The notes below the pieces were generated by a model that was not told the origin of the DNA, made no database searches, and saw nothing but the letters and a program-made list of their open reading frames with translations. From contig NZ_JALPKO010000002.1 of assembly GCF_023195885.1 (NCBI RefSeq), positions 1-64,000 on the forward strand: a stretch of DNA of 64,000 nt, given 5' to 3'. A program made the translations under genes and the position numbers. Position 1 is the stretch's first letter. Every line of letters begins with the position of its first letter. The stretch comes from Methylonatrum kenyense (GTDB lineage: Bacteria > Pseudomonadota > Gammaproteobacteria > Nitrococcales > Aquisalimonadaceae). Shown piece after piece: positions 8,294 through 19,185 of the stretch.

Positions 8294-10420
8294 TCAGGCC
8301 GCCTCCGTCGCTTGTTTATCCAATGCGAGTGCTTCGGCGACCAGTTCATTGAGCTCCTTGACCACGAACTGTCCCTCGTAGCCAGCCGTCTTCAGGGCAT
8401 CCTCGAACATGGTCAGGTCCTTCGGGCAGGCGACCACGAACACTTCCAGACCCTCGATCCGTGCTGCCTCATGCATGCGGTTCTCGGCGGGCTTCTCCTT
8501 GCCCGGCGGATCCGCCATCCAGATACGGCCGCCACCGGCTCCGCAGCAGAAGGAGTTCTCGCCGGAACGCTCCATCTCCACCAGATCCAGGCCCAGTGCC
8601 TGCATCACGAAGCGGGGGGCATCGAAGCCGCGGTTGAACCGCCCCAGGTGGCAGGGATCGTGGTACGTCACGCGGTAACCGAGCTGTTTGGAGAACTGCA
8701 AGCGGCCCTGCTCGATCAACTGTTTCAGCAGCGAAGTGTAATGGTAGATCTGGTATTGACCGCCGAACTGCGGGTATTCGTTGCGGATGGTGTTCAGGGA
8801 GTGCGGATCGGTGGTGACCACGCGTTCGAATTCCGCCCCGTCCAGGCTGGCGATATTGTTCTCGGCCAGTAGCTCGTAGAGGCCTTCCTCGCCGACCCGG
8901 CGGACGTCGTTGCCGGCATTCTGCTCGGCGTCATAGAGGATGCCAAAGTCCACCCCAGCGTGCTCCAGGATCCGCGCGAAATCACGGGTCACCGACTGGT
9001 TGCGCGGATCGAACGAGGCGTAGTCGCCGACGAACCAGAGGAAATCCACCGGTTCCTTGCGCGCGTCCTTGACCGGAAAGTCCAGCTCATCGGCCCATTT
9101 TCCGCGCTTGCGCTTGGCCTCGCCGAAGGAATTGCCGCGCTTCTGGATCTTCTGCAGCGTGCCCTGGAGCATCGGATCCATCTCGCCCTGCTCCACCAGC
9201 CAGCGACGCATCTGCACGATGATCGGCACATGCTCGATTGCCACCGGACAGATCTCGACGCAGGCCATGCAGGTGCGGCACGACCACAGGGTCTCCGCCC
9301 GCACCTGGTTGACCCCGTCGCCGTGGACCACCAGGCCGTCGGCGTCGACGGTCCTGCCCTCGATCTGTTCATGCGCGAACTCGCGCAGAGTCAGGATCAG
9401 GTCGCGCGGCGACAGCGGCAGACCGGAGGCATTTGCCGGGCAGGCCTCATGACAGCGGCCGCACTTGGTACAGGCGTCCAGGTGCAGCAGGTGCTTGCGG
9501 CTGAAATCGGTGATCTTTCCGTAGCCGGCGTCCTCGCCGTCTTCCGGCAATTTCGGCAGGCGTTGCGCTGCCAGCGGATCACGCAGCATCAGGGAACCGC
9601 CGGCGGTGAAAATATGCTTGACCTTGGTGAACGGAATGACGGCAATGAAGGCCAGTGCCAGTACCCCGTGGAACCACCAGGTAGCCGTCCGCAGCACACC
9701 GGCGCCTTCGCTGCTCAGGCCCAGCCCCGACAGCATGTAGGCGATGCTGGTCCCGACCGGGGTCCACCAGCGGTAATCCCAGACCAGCGGATCGTCGATC
9801 AGCCACAGCTTGCGGCTGCCGTTCAGCAGAAAGCCGGTGATGCCGATGATCACCAGGGCCCATAGGAAGGCCCAGTCCTCGATCCGGTAACGGCTGCGGT
9901 CGGCGTCCGGCTCACCGGGCTCGCGGTCGGGGCGGCGGTAGTCCAGCTTGGGCGGCTTAATCCAGCCGCGGCGAACCATCATGTAGACGAGGCCGACGAT
10001 CAGCGCCAGGCCGGCGAGGTCCAGCGTGAGCTGGAATAACAGGTAAAACTCGCCGTGCCAGAACGACAGGCCCAGTGGGCCGAGGATGTCGTAGTCGATG
10101 AAAATCAGTGACGTGCCGATGAAAAGCAGCGCGAAACCGAAGAAGATGGCGGCGTGAGCGCGTCCCGCCGCGGCGTCGCGACGACGCAGGGTGCGGTGGC
10201 TGAGCATGGTCACCACCAGGTCGCGGGTGCGTCGCGCCAGATCCGCCCAGGAGCCGTCGGCAACACCTCGGCGGTATTTGCGGATCTGCAGGTAGCAGCC
10301 CCAGGCGAATACACCCAGGGCGAGGAATCCGAATATGTAGAAAAGAACGATGCCGCCGGTAGAAAAGTTCTGGAACAGTTCCCGGGTCACGTCCGTCGAT
10401 TCATGGGCCGGATTGATCAT
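8294..10420 (-). CDS. Membrane-bound Fe-S quinone oxidoreductase, DgcB/EtfD type
   Basis: 708 residues. The N-terminal half has about six membrane helices of the NarI-like/DUF3483 kind (roughly residues 22-45, 90-110, 125-150, 183-200, 220-240, 250-265). Two 4Fe-4S motifs follow (CTKCGRCHEACP at 317-328, CRTCMACVEICP at 381-392). The C-terminal heterodisulfide-reductase-like CCG domain has DPCHLGRFN and FCCGAGGG. Homologues are DgcB of dimethylglycine catabolism and mycobacterial EtfD, which connect ETF to the quinone pool. Here it replaces a classical ETF:quinone oxidoreductase. It follows tmd after 99 nt that include a hairpin. GAGG precedes the ATG. Confidence 0.88.
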   Translation of the reverse strand: MINPAHESTDVTRELFQNFSTGGIVLFYIFGFLALGVFAWGCYLQIRKYRRGVADGSWADLARRTRDLVVTMLSHRTLRRRDAAAGRAHAAIFFGFALLFIGTSLIFIDYDILGPLGLSFWHGEFYLLFQLTLDLAGLALIVGLVYMMVRRGWIKPPKLDYRRPDREPGEPDADRSRYRIEDWAFLWALVIIGITGFLLNGSRKLWLIDDPLVWDYRWWTPVGTSIAYMLSGLGLSSEGAGVLRTATWWFHGVLALAFIAVIPFTKVKHIFTAGGSLMLRDPLAAQRLPKLPEDGEDAGYGKITDFSRKHLLHLDACTKCGRCHEACPANASGLPLSPRDLILTLREFAHEQIEGRTVDADGLVVHGDGVNQVRAETLWSCRTCMACVEICPVAIEHVPIIVQMRRWLVEQGEMDPMLQGTLQKIQKRGNSFGEAKRKRGKWADELDFPVKDARKEPVDFLWFVGDYASFDPRNQSVTRDFARILEHAGVDFGILYDAEQNAGNDVRRVGEEGLYELLAENNIASLDGAEFERVVTTDPHSLNTIRNEYPQFGGQYQIYHYTSLLKQLIEQGRLQFSKQLGYRVTYHDPCHLGRFNRGFDAPRFVMQALGLDLVEMERSGENSFCCGAGGGRIWMADPPGKEKPAENRMHEAARIEGLEVFVVACPKDLTMFEDALKTAGYEGQFVVKELNELVAEALALDKQATEAA

Positions 10421-10476
10421 CTCGCTGCCTCGCCAGGGCCAAGCTCGGACCCTTTGTTCTACTGACTGGCAAAAGG

Positions 10477-10513
10477 CCGCTGCGGGAGGCCGACGGGCGG
10501 CATCCCGCAGCGG
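10477..10513 (-). promoter_or_regulatory. Intercistronic hairpin between tmd and the Fe-S oxidoreductase gene
   Basis: On the minus strand CCGCTGCGGGA, a 15-nt loop and TCCCGCAGCGG form an 11-bp perfect stem, followed by CCTTTTGCC. It starts 7 nt after the tmd stop codon. It may act as a leaky terminator or a 3'-end stabiliser that keeps tmd transcript in excess of the downstream electron-transfer genes. Confidence 0.6.
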
Positions 10514-10519
10514 AACGGC

Positions 10520-12784
<2,265 letters not shown>

Positions 12785-13519
12785 TCAGGACCTGTGCGCC
12801 GGTTGCACCGCCGCCAGGCCTGAGGATGAGTCGGTAACCGGCACCCGCTGCAGCCCGGGCGGCACCTGCACGGGCAGGTAGCGATCCCAGTGCAGCTTGT
12901 CAGCGGACCAGCCAAGCTGAGCGGCCGCATGCAGCAATGCCTCGATGAAAGGAATTGGTCCGGCGCAATAAAGGTGTGCACCCGCCCCCGGTCGGCCGAT
13001 CACGGCGCGCAGGTCCGGCCGGCCCTCCCGCAGCGTGTCGTGGAAACGGACATGCTGTTGCAGTTCCTCCGCCAATTCGGCTTGCAACACGCTGGCAGTG
13101 ATTCCCCGGCCGACCCAGCACATCCGGACGCGGCATTCGGTCGCCAACAGGACGCGCGCCAGCGGCAACAGCGGGGCGATGCCGAGACCGGCACCAATCA
13201 GGCGCACGGATGCCGGCGCCAGATTGAGCGGCATTCCGTTGCCCGGCCCTTCCAGGGTCAACCTTTCATTCAGCCGCGGCGTTCGCTGCTGGTCGGATCC
13301 AGCCGTCCTGTCCGCGACCAGGATCTGGTAGCGCGACACCTGGGGCTGGGCCGCAATGGAAACCGGCACCGCGGGCCCGGCCCTGCGCGATAGGCGAATG
13401 TGGTCGCCAGGACGTACCGCCGGTAACGGCGACAGGTCCGGCTGTTCCAGAGTGAGACGCCGCACCTCGGGCGCAACGCATTCGCTCGCACAGACCTTGA
13501 CGGTGATCGATCCGGGCAT
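12785..13519 (-). CDS. FNR-type flavin/NAD(P) reductase lacking a 2Fe-2S domain
   Basis: First gene of the tmd operon, 244 aa. A GGAGGTGG box 4-5 nt before ATG 13519 fixes the start; an upstream ATG at 13558 has no such signal. The fold is that of phthalate-dioxygenase-reductase/VanB-like enzymes: an N-terminal beta-barrel with RPGDHIRLS, an NAD(P)-binding GAGLGIAPLLPLARVL, and LYCAGPIPFIEALL. Two things are odd. The usual RxYS FAD motif reads AVPVSI, and the protein ends where a C-terminal plant-type ferredoxin domain would begin, with no Cys cluster. It may act with a separate ferredoxin or serve a second amine monooxygenase. Its function in the operon is unknown. Confidence 0.75.
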   Translation of the reverse strand: MPGSITVKVCASECVAPEVRRLTLEQPDLSPLPAVRPGDHIRLSRRAGPAVPVSIAAQPQVSRYQILVADRTAGSDQQRTPRLNERLTLEGPGNGMPLNLAPASVRLIGAGLGIAPLLPLARVLLATECRVRMCWVGRGITASVLQAELAEELQQHVRFHDTLREGRPDLRAVIGRPGAGAHLYCAGPIPFIEALLHAAAQLGWSADKLHWDRYLPVQVPPGLQRVPVTDSSSGLAAVQPAHRS

Positions 13520-13596
13520 GACGCCACCTCCACCTGATGCTGCAACGACCGCCGGCATGCAAGCCGGGGGCGTCTGGCTGGTTTCGGTTGGGAGGT

Positions 13597-13612
13597 AGCA
13601 CCGCCTGTGCCA
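13597..13612 (-). promoter_or_regulatory. Sigma54 promoter of the tmd operon
   Basis: On the minus strand the sequence is TGGCACAGGCGGTGCT. The invariant GG (-24) and GC (-12) have exact sigma54 spacing, with one mismatch to TGGCAC-N5-TTGC (G for the first T of the -12 element). It lies 78 nt before the first start codon of the operon and next to a divergent gene for a sigma54-dependent activator. Confidence 0.75.
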
Positions 13613-13687
13613 GATCAGGGAAATCCGCGCCAGTCAACGGTTCGCGGGTCGTTCGGAAGGAGTGAACCGGGTGTGTCCATGCAGCAG

Positions 13688-13738
13688 ATGTCGCAAAAGA
13701 GGGAATTACCAACTGGAAAAGTCCCACTAATGCGACAT
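13688..13738. promoter_or_regulatory. Likely upstream activator site: inverted repeat
   Basis: ATGTCGCA at 13688-13695 and its exact inverse TGCGACAT at 13731-13738 are 43 bp apart centre to centre, about four helical turns. The near half-site is about 77 bp upstream of the -24 element of the tmd sigma54 promoter, the usual range for an enhancer-binding protein. A partial ATGTCG recurs at 13825. The AT-rich stretch 13776-13815 could aid DNA bending. Confidence 0.55.
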
Positions 13739-13914
13739 TTTCGCGTTCCTGTCGGGAAACGGAATCGTACGACGAAAGTTTTTTGCATATATTGAATATT
13801 GTGTCATATTTGCATGGCAGTGAGATGTCGAAAGCGGGGTGCGATCCACGCGTCCCGAGACAGCGAGGGCGAAACGGCATTCCGCCCTACAACAATCACT
13901 GCGGGTCAACGCCA

Positions 13915-15873
13915 ATGGCAGTCACCGAACAGCGGAAGGACAGCAGTTCCAGCGTCCAGTCGATAAACGGCCGCCGCAGCGCCGCCTGGGTCCGTTGTCG
14001 CGAAGAACTCGGGCTTGAGACGGACATGCGTCCCAGCCAGACCTCGTTGAGCACCGAACAGCTGAAACGCCTGCAGGACCAGTTCGGCGAGATGTTCGAG
14101 GTGGCCAGGGCCGAAATGAACAGTCTGGCCAGGCGGCTGGCAGGAACTCGGTGCGGGGTCGCCATTGCCGATGCGAGGGGTACGGTCCTGCATTATCTCG
14201 GTGATCCCGAGTTCAATGCGCTGGCCGCCCGGGTCGGCCTCCGGCCAGGCACCGACTGGGGCGAAAAAACCCAGGGCAACAATGCCATCGGCAGCTGCGC
14301 CGCAATGCAGCGGTCTGTTTGCGTGAGCGGCGACGAACATTATCTCACCGCCAATCGCTGGATGAGTGGTACCGGAATTCCGGTGTTCAGCGGCGACGGA
14401 CAGCTGGCTTTCGTGCTCGCACTGCTGACCGCGACGAACGAGCACGACAACCGGCAACCCTATGTCACGGCATTACTGGAGATGGCGGCACAGCTGATTG
14501 ATCGCCGTGCATTCCTGAAGCGGTTTGCCAATCGCATGATCCTGCGCTTTCATTCCCGGCCGGATTCCGTTGACACCATCGATGGCGGACTGATCGCCAT
14601 CGGCCGCGAACAACGCGTGCTGGGCATGAGCCAGACTGCCAGGAGCCTGCTCGGAGACGGCGCACCGGACAGTAGTCGCTATGGCGAATTGGGCGAACTG
14701 CTTAACCTGCAGCTTGACGAGCTGCCGGAAGGCAACGAGGAACCGGGCATCGTCTTCGATTCGCGCCAGGGACGACGTTTCTACGTCCTGCTCACCCCTC
14801 CCGCCGATCATCCGCAGGAATCACCAGCAAGCACCCAGACCACCGAAAAACCCGGCGACGATGCGGTCAACGCCGAGGACTACCTGGCATCGCTGGAACT
14901 GGGCGACCCGGCGGTGGCAGGCCATATTCGCCGGGCCAAGCGACTGGCCGGCGAGAATATCCCGATCCTGATCCACGGCGAAACCGGTACCGGCAAGGAG
15001 GTGTTCGCCAAATCCCTGCATCGGGCAGGTAGCCGGCGCGACGGCCCTTTCGTCGCGGTGAATTGCGCATCGATCCCGGAGACGCTGATCGAGAGCGAAC
15101 TGTTTGGCTACAAGGGCGGCGCCTTCACCGGGGCCAGCCGACGTGGCAACACCGGGCGCATCGTCCAGGCCGACGGCGGCACGCTGTTTCTGGACGAGAT
15201 CGGAGACATGCCACTGGCACTGCAGGCGCGCCTGCTGCGTGTCCTGCAGGAGCGCGAAGTCCTGCCACTGGGCGGCGACAAGGCCGTGCCGGTGGATCTC
15301 TGCCTGATCAGCGCGACCCACCGCGACCTGAGAGAATTGATCGCCGAAGGCCAGTTCCGGGAAGACCTGTACTACCGCCTGCAGGGTTTTACGCTGACCC
15401 TGCCGCCACTGCGAGAGCGGCATGACCGCACCGCCCTGATTGAACATCTGCTGGCTTGCAGCAGCGCGCCCGCGCAGCCACCGCGGATTGACCCGGAAGC
15501 CATGCGCTTGCTCGACGGTTACCACTGGCCGGGGAACATCCGCCAGTTGGTGACATGCATCCGCACCATGGTTGCCTTGCAGGAGGGGGGCTGTATCCGG
15601 GTGGACGACTTGCCGGCCGAGATCCGGCTTGGCGAAATCCCGCAGACCGCGAGCCGCCATTACGACGACGGCCTGGAAAGACACCAAGCGGGTGAGGAAA
15701 CAGGGTCGGCATTGCGTCAGGCCGAGCGTGACACCCTTGTCACAACGCTGCGACAGCATCACTGGCACGTCAATGAGGCCGCGGAAACCTTAGCGATCAG
15801 TCGCAGCACGCTGTACCGCAAGATGAAACGCTACGGCATTTACCCGCCGCGCCAGAAGTCCCCGTTTGGTTGA
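13915..15873 (+). CDS. Sigma54-dependent activator, AcoR-like (GAF-AAA-Fis)
   Basis: Enhancer-binding regulator. An AcoR-type N-terminal SAAWVRC...GL...RPS motif comes first, then a GAF-like sensory region (about residues 70-250). The AAA+ domain has Walker A GETGTGKE, the sigma54-contacting GAFTGA loop (exact), Walker B GGTLFLDEIGD and an arginine-finger region. A C-terminal Fis-type HTH follows (LVTTLRQHHWHVNEAAETLA, SRSTLYRKMKRYGI). ATG 13915 is chosen because codon use and the AcoR motif support residues from there. TTG 13783 and ATG 13825 are open in frame but look non-coding, and no start has a clear Shine-Dalgarno. Divergent from the tmd operon, which it probably activates in response to an amine or a product. 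Confidence 0.88.
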   Translation: MAVTEQRKDSSSSVQSINGRRSAAWVRCREELGLETDMRPSQTSLSTEQLKRLQDQFGEMFEVARAEMNSLARRLAGTRCGVAIADARGTVLHYLGDPEFNALAARVGLRPGTDWGEKTQGNNAIGSCAAMQRSVCVSGDEHYLTANRWMSGTGIPVFSGDGQLAFVLALLTATNEHDNRQPYVTALLEMAAQLIDRRAFLKRFANRMILRFHSRPDSVDTIDGGLIAIGREQRVLGMSQTARSLLGDGAPDSSRYGELGELLNLQLDELPEGNEEPGIVFDSRQGRRFYVLLTPPADHPQESPASTQTTEKPGDDAVNAEDYLASLELGDPAVAGHIRRAKRLAGENIPILIHGETGTGKEVFAKSLHRAGSRRDGPFVAVNCASIPETLIESELFGYKGGAFTGASRRGNTGRIVQADGGTLFLDEIGDMPLALQARLLRVLQEREVLPLGGDKAVPVDLCLISATHRDLRELIAEGQFREDLYYRLQGFTLTLPPLRERHDRTALIEHLLACSSAPAQPPRIDPEAMRLLDGYHWPGNIRQLVTCIRTMVALQEGGCIRVDDLPAEIRLGEIPQTASRHYDDGLERHQAGEETGSALRQAERDTLVTTLRQHHWHVNEAAETLAISRSTLYRKMKRYGIYPPRQKSPFG

Positions 15874-15932
15874 TCGGCAGCCGTCGAACAGCGCTTCGAT
15901 GCAAGACGGTGGCGGCCCCCAACCCCGCAACC

Positions 15933-16457
15933 TCAGCGCTGGTGACGCGCTGCCAGTTCCACATAGTGCGCCGCCGAATAACGCAGAAAAACCTTCTCGT
16001 CCTCGGTCAGCGGCCGCTTCTCGCGGGCCGGACTGCCAATGTACAGATGACCGGCGCGAAGGTGTTTGCCCGGCGGCACCATCGAGCCGGCACCGACAAT
16101 CACTTCGTCTTCCAGTACGGCGCCGTCCATGACGGTGGCCGACATGCCGATCAGGCAACGATCACCAATGGTGCAGGCATGGATGACCGCATTGTGGCCG
16201 ATGGTCACGTCTTCGCCGACAAGGGTCGGAAAGCCCTCGGGGTTCATGCCCCCGGCATGCGCAACATGGACGATGGTACCATCCTGCACGTTGGTTCGGG
16301 CCCCGATTCTGATGTAATTGACGTCGCCGCGAATCACCGTCATCGGCCAGACCGAGACCTCCGAGCCAAGCACGACATCCCCTATCACCAGGGCAGCCTG
16401 ATCCACCCAGGCTCCCGCCTTCAGCGTCGGCGATATTCCTTCAAATGCGCGCAGCAT
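15933..16457 (-). CDS. yrdA: Gamma-carbonic-anhydrase-like hexapeptide protein (YrdA/CaiE family)
   Basis: 174 residues of left-handed beta-helix hexapeptide repeats. The family's metal-ligand histidines are visible in TIVHVAHAG and VTIGHNAVIH, and the conserved VWPMTVIRGDVNYIRIG precedes them. Such proteins form trimers and bind zinc or similar metals at subunit interfaces; catalytic activity in the YrdA branch is uncertain. The ATG at 16457 has GGGAGAGAG upstream; an open frame extends to 16517 but without signal. It converges on the sigma54 activator gene with a 59-nt gap. Confidence 0.88.
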   Translation of the reverse strand: MLRAFEGISPTLKAGAWVDQAALVIGDVVLGSEVSVWPMTVIRGDVNYIRIGARTNVQDGTIVHVAHAGGMNPEGFPTLVGEDVTIGHNAVIHACTIGDRCLIGMSATVMDGAVLEDEVIVGAGSMVPPGKHLRAGHLYIGSPAREKRPLTEDEKVFLRYSAAHYVELAARHQR

Positions 16458-16700
16458 GGCTCTCTCCCGTTCCGCGGCACCTGCGCTTGCGCAGGCAACC
16501 ATATCACCTTGGATCATGCCCGATTGATCGTCATTGTAGGGAGAGGGTAACGGCTGCCAGCCGAGAGATGTACCAGCCGGGGCAGGAAACCTGTCGCCGG
16601 CAAGCCGACTCCATTAAGCCGGCACGCCATGGCATCATCATCACAAGGCACTGGCGAACGATGGAATTCGCCGGTAACAGAACGCACAGGAGTTGCAATC

Positions 16701-18743
16701 ATGACCAATCCGCTCCTCGACAACGAGGGCCTTCCGGCCTTTTCCGCGATCCGCCCCGAACATGTGGAACCGGCGATCGACGCGCTGTTGGCCGAGAACC
16801 GGGAGCAACTCGAGGACCTGCTGGCGGGGACCGACGAGCCCAGCTGGGAGACGGTGGTGGAACCGCTAGAGGCAATGGATGACCGCCTGAGCCGGACCTG
16901 GTCGCCGGTCAGCCACCTCAACGCCGTGATGAACAACGACGCCCTGCGCGAGGCCTACAACGCCTGCCTGCCAAAGCTCACCGCATATACCACCGAAATG
17001 GGCCAGAACAGCGCCCTGGCCAAGGCTTACAAGGCCGTGCGCGAACGGGAGGATTTCGCCAGCCTCGGCGCTGCGCAACGCAAGAGCGTGGAAAACGCGA
17101 TCCGCGACTTCCGTCTGTCCGGAGTCGACCTGCCGACCGACAAGAAGGAACGCTACCGCGAGATCGCCAGTCGCCTGTCGGCGCTGTCCGCCAAGTTCGA
17201 AGAAAACGTGATGGATGCCACCAACGCCTGGCAGAAGCACATCCACAACGAGACCGAGCTGGCCGGGCTACCCGAATCGACGCTGGCCGTTGCTCGACAG
17301 GCGGCGGAGCGCGAGGGCACGGACGGCTATTTGCTGACCCTGGATTTTCCCTGCTTCTTCGGCGTGCTCGCGCACTGCGACAACCGCGCCCTGCGCGAGG
17401 AGATGTACACCGCCTTCGGCACCCGCGCCTCCGACCAGGGACCCCACGCGGGCCAGTGGGACAACAGCGCCATCATGGAGGAGATTCTCGCCCTGCGGCA
17501 TGAAAAGGCGCAGTTGCTCGGCTTCTCCAACTACGCGGAACTGTCACTGGCCACCAAGATGGCCGAGTCCACCGATCAGGTGACCGGTTTCCTTGAGGAC
17601 CTGGCAGCGAAGGCCCGGCCCCAGGCGGAACGGGAACTCGCGGCATTGCGCGACTACGCCGCCAGCGAACTGGGCCTTGAGGAGCTGCAACCCTGGGACA
17701 CCACCTGGGCGACGGAGAAATTGCGCCAGGCCCGCTACCAGCTCTCGCGGGAGGACCTGCGACCCTACTTTTCGGCGGACCGGGTCATGGACGGCCTGTT
17801 CCAGGTGGTGGAACGGCTGTACGGCGTGCAGATCGTCGAGAACACCGCCAGGGTCGACACCTGGCACGACGACGTGCGGTTCTACGAAATCCGTGACCCC
17901 GACGGCAGCGTGCGCGGCCAGTACTATACCGACCTGTACGCGCGGGCGAAGAAGCGCGGGGGCGCCTGGATGGACGTCTGCCGCATGCGCCGGGCGCACG
18001 CCGGTAAGACGCAAATACCCGTGGCCTATCTGACCTGCAACTTTACGCCCAGCGTCGCTGGCAAACCCTCGCTGCTGACCCATGGCGAGGTGGAGACCCT
18101 GTTCCACGAGTTCGGCCATGGCCTGCATCACATGCTGACCCGGGTGGACTGCGCCGCGGTCTCCGGCATCGCCGGCGTGCCGTGGGACGCGGTGGAACTG
18201 CCCAGCCAGTTCATGGAGAACTGGTGCTGGGAGCGCGAGGCGCTGGACCTGTTCGCGCTGCACGTCGAGACCGGCGAGCGCATCCCCGATGATCTCTACC
18301 AGCGCATGCAGGCCGCGAAGAACTTCCAGTCCGCAATGCAGATGGTGCGGCAACTGGAATTCTCGCTGTTCGATTTCCGGCTGCATGCCGACTACGATCC
18401 AGCGGCAGGCGCACGGATCTTCGAGACGCTGGATGCCATTCGCGACCAGGTCTCGGTGATGAAACCGCCGGCCTGGCATCGCTTTCCGCACAGCTTCGGC
18501 CATATCTTCGCCGGCGGCTATGCGGCCGGTTACTACAGTTACAAGTGGGCCGAGGTGCTGTCGGCGGATGCCTTCTCCCGATTCGAGGAGGAAGGCATTT
18601 TCAACCAGCAGACCGGGCGGGATTTCCTGGAAAACATCCTGGAGAAGGGCGGCTCCGAGGATCTGATGGACATGTACGTCGCATTCCGCGGGCGCGAACC
18701 GCAGATCGACGCGCTGCTGCGACACAACGGACTGGCCGCCTGA
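16701..18743 (+). CDS. prlC: Oligopeptidase A (M3 family zinc metallopeptidase)
   Basis: 680 aa, the same length as E. coli PrlC/OpdA. The zinc site HEFGH lies at about residue 470 (TLFHEFGHGLHHML), with the downstream Glu ligand in the ENWCWE region. It degrades cytoplasmic peptides, including cleaved signal peptides. AGGAG lies 9 nt before ATG 16701; the frame stays open upstream to 16629 but without support. The HIT-family gene follows 13 nt later and exonuclease III overlaps that, suggesting one transcript. Confidence 0.95.
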   Translation: MTNPLLDNEGLPAFSAIRPEHVEPAIDALLAENREQLEDLLAGTDEPSWETVVEPLEAMDDRLSRTWSPVSHLNAVMNNDALREAYNACLPKLTAYTTEMGQNSALAKAYKAVREREDFASLGAAQRKSVENAIRDFRLSGVDLPTDKKERYREIASRLSALSAKFEENVMDATNAWQKHIHNETELAGLPESTLAVARQAAEREGTDGYLLTLDFPCFFGVLAHCDNRALREEMYTAFGTRASDQGPHAGQWDNSAIMEEILALRHEKAQLLGFSNYAELSLATKMAESTDQVTGFLEDLAAKARPQAERELAALRDYAASELGLEELQPWDTTWATEKLRQARYQLSREDLRPYFSADRVMDGLFQVVERLYGVQIVENTARVDTWHDDVRFYEIRDPDGSVRGQYYTDLYARAKKRGGAWMDVCRMRRAHAGKTQIPVAYLTCNFTPSVAGKPSLLTHGEVETLFHEFGHGLHHMLTRVDCAAVSGIAGVPWDAVELPSQFMENWCWEREALDLFALHVETGERIPDDLYQRMQAAKNFQSAMQMVRQLEFSLFDFRLHADYDPAAGARIFETLDAIRDQVSVMKPPAWHRFPHSFGHIFAGGYAAGYYSYKWAEVLSADAFSRFEEEGIFNQQTGRDFLENILEKGGSEDLMDMYVAFRGREPQIDALLRHNGLAA

Positions 18744-18756
18744 GGGGAGAGCATTG

Positions 18757-19185
18757 ATGGCCGATTATCCGCGCAAGGATGACTGCATTTTCTGCAAGAT
18801 CGTCGCCGGCAACATCCCGGCGGCCGTGATTCACGACGATGACCGGATCATGGCCTTCATGGATGCATTTCCGTCGTCCAGGGGCCACGCCCTGGTGATC
18901 CCGAAGGGCCATTACCAGACCATCCTGGAGATTCCGCCGGATCTGCAGACCGCCTGCAGTCTGATGGCCCAGCGTATCGCCCGCGCCGCCGACCAGGTGT
19001 TCCGTCCGGAGGGCATCAGCATCCTGCAGTTCAACGGCGAGGCTGCCGGCCAGACCGTGTTCCATTACCACCAGCACATCATCCCGCGCTGGCAGGAGAA
19101 GAACTGGAGCGTGCACGGCAAGGAGCAGGCCGATGCCGCCGAGCTAAAGGCCCAGGCCGAACAGCTGCGCGCCGCTCTGGCATGA
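18757..19185 (+). CDS. HIT-family nucleotide hydrolase/transferase (HinT-like)
   Basis: 142 aa. The histidine triad HYHQHIIP lies near residue 100, preceded by the N-terminal CIFCKIVAGNIPA and GHALVIPK segments of the family. Such enzymes hydrolyse AMP-lysine or other nucleoside phosphoramidates and dinucleotides; the exact substrate is not predictable. ATG 18757 is preferred over a TTG one codon upstream, with GAGGGGAG in front. It lies directly after prlC and its stop overlaps the start of xthA (ATGA). Confidence 0.92.
   Translation: MADYPRKDDCIFCKIVAGNIPAAVIHDDDRIMAFMDAFPSSRGHALVIPKGHYQTILEIPPDLQTACSLMAQRIARAADQVFRPEGISILQFNGEAAGQTVFHYHQHIIPRWQEKNWSVHGKEQADAAELKAQAEQLRAALA

Noticed and set aside
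13783-13914. N-terminal extension of the sigma54 activator from TTG 13783 or ATG 13825
   Set aside because: The added 44 or 30 residues have non-coding codon use, overlap the AT-rich regulatory region and have no Shine-Dalgarno.
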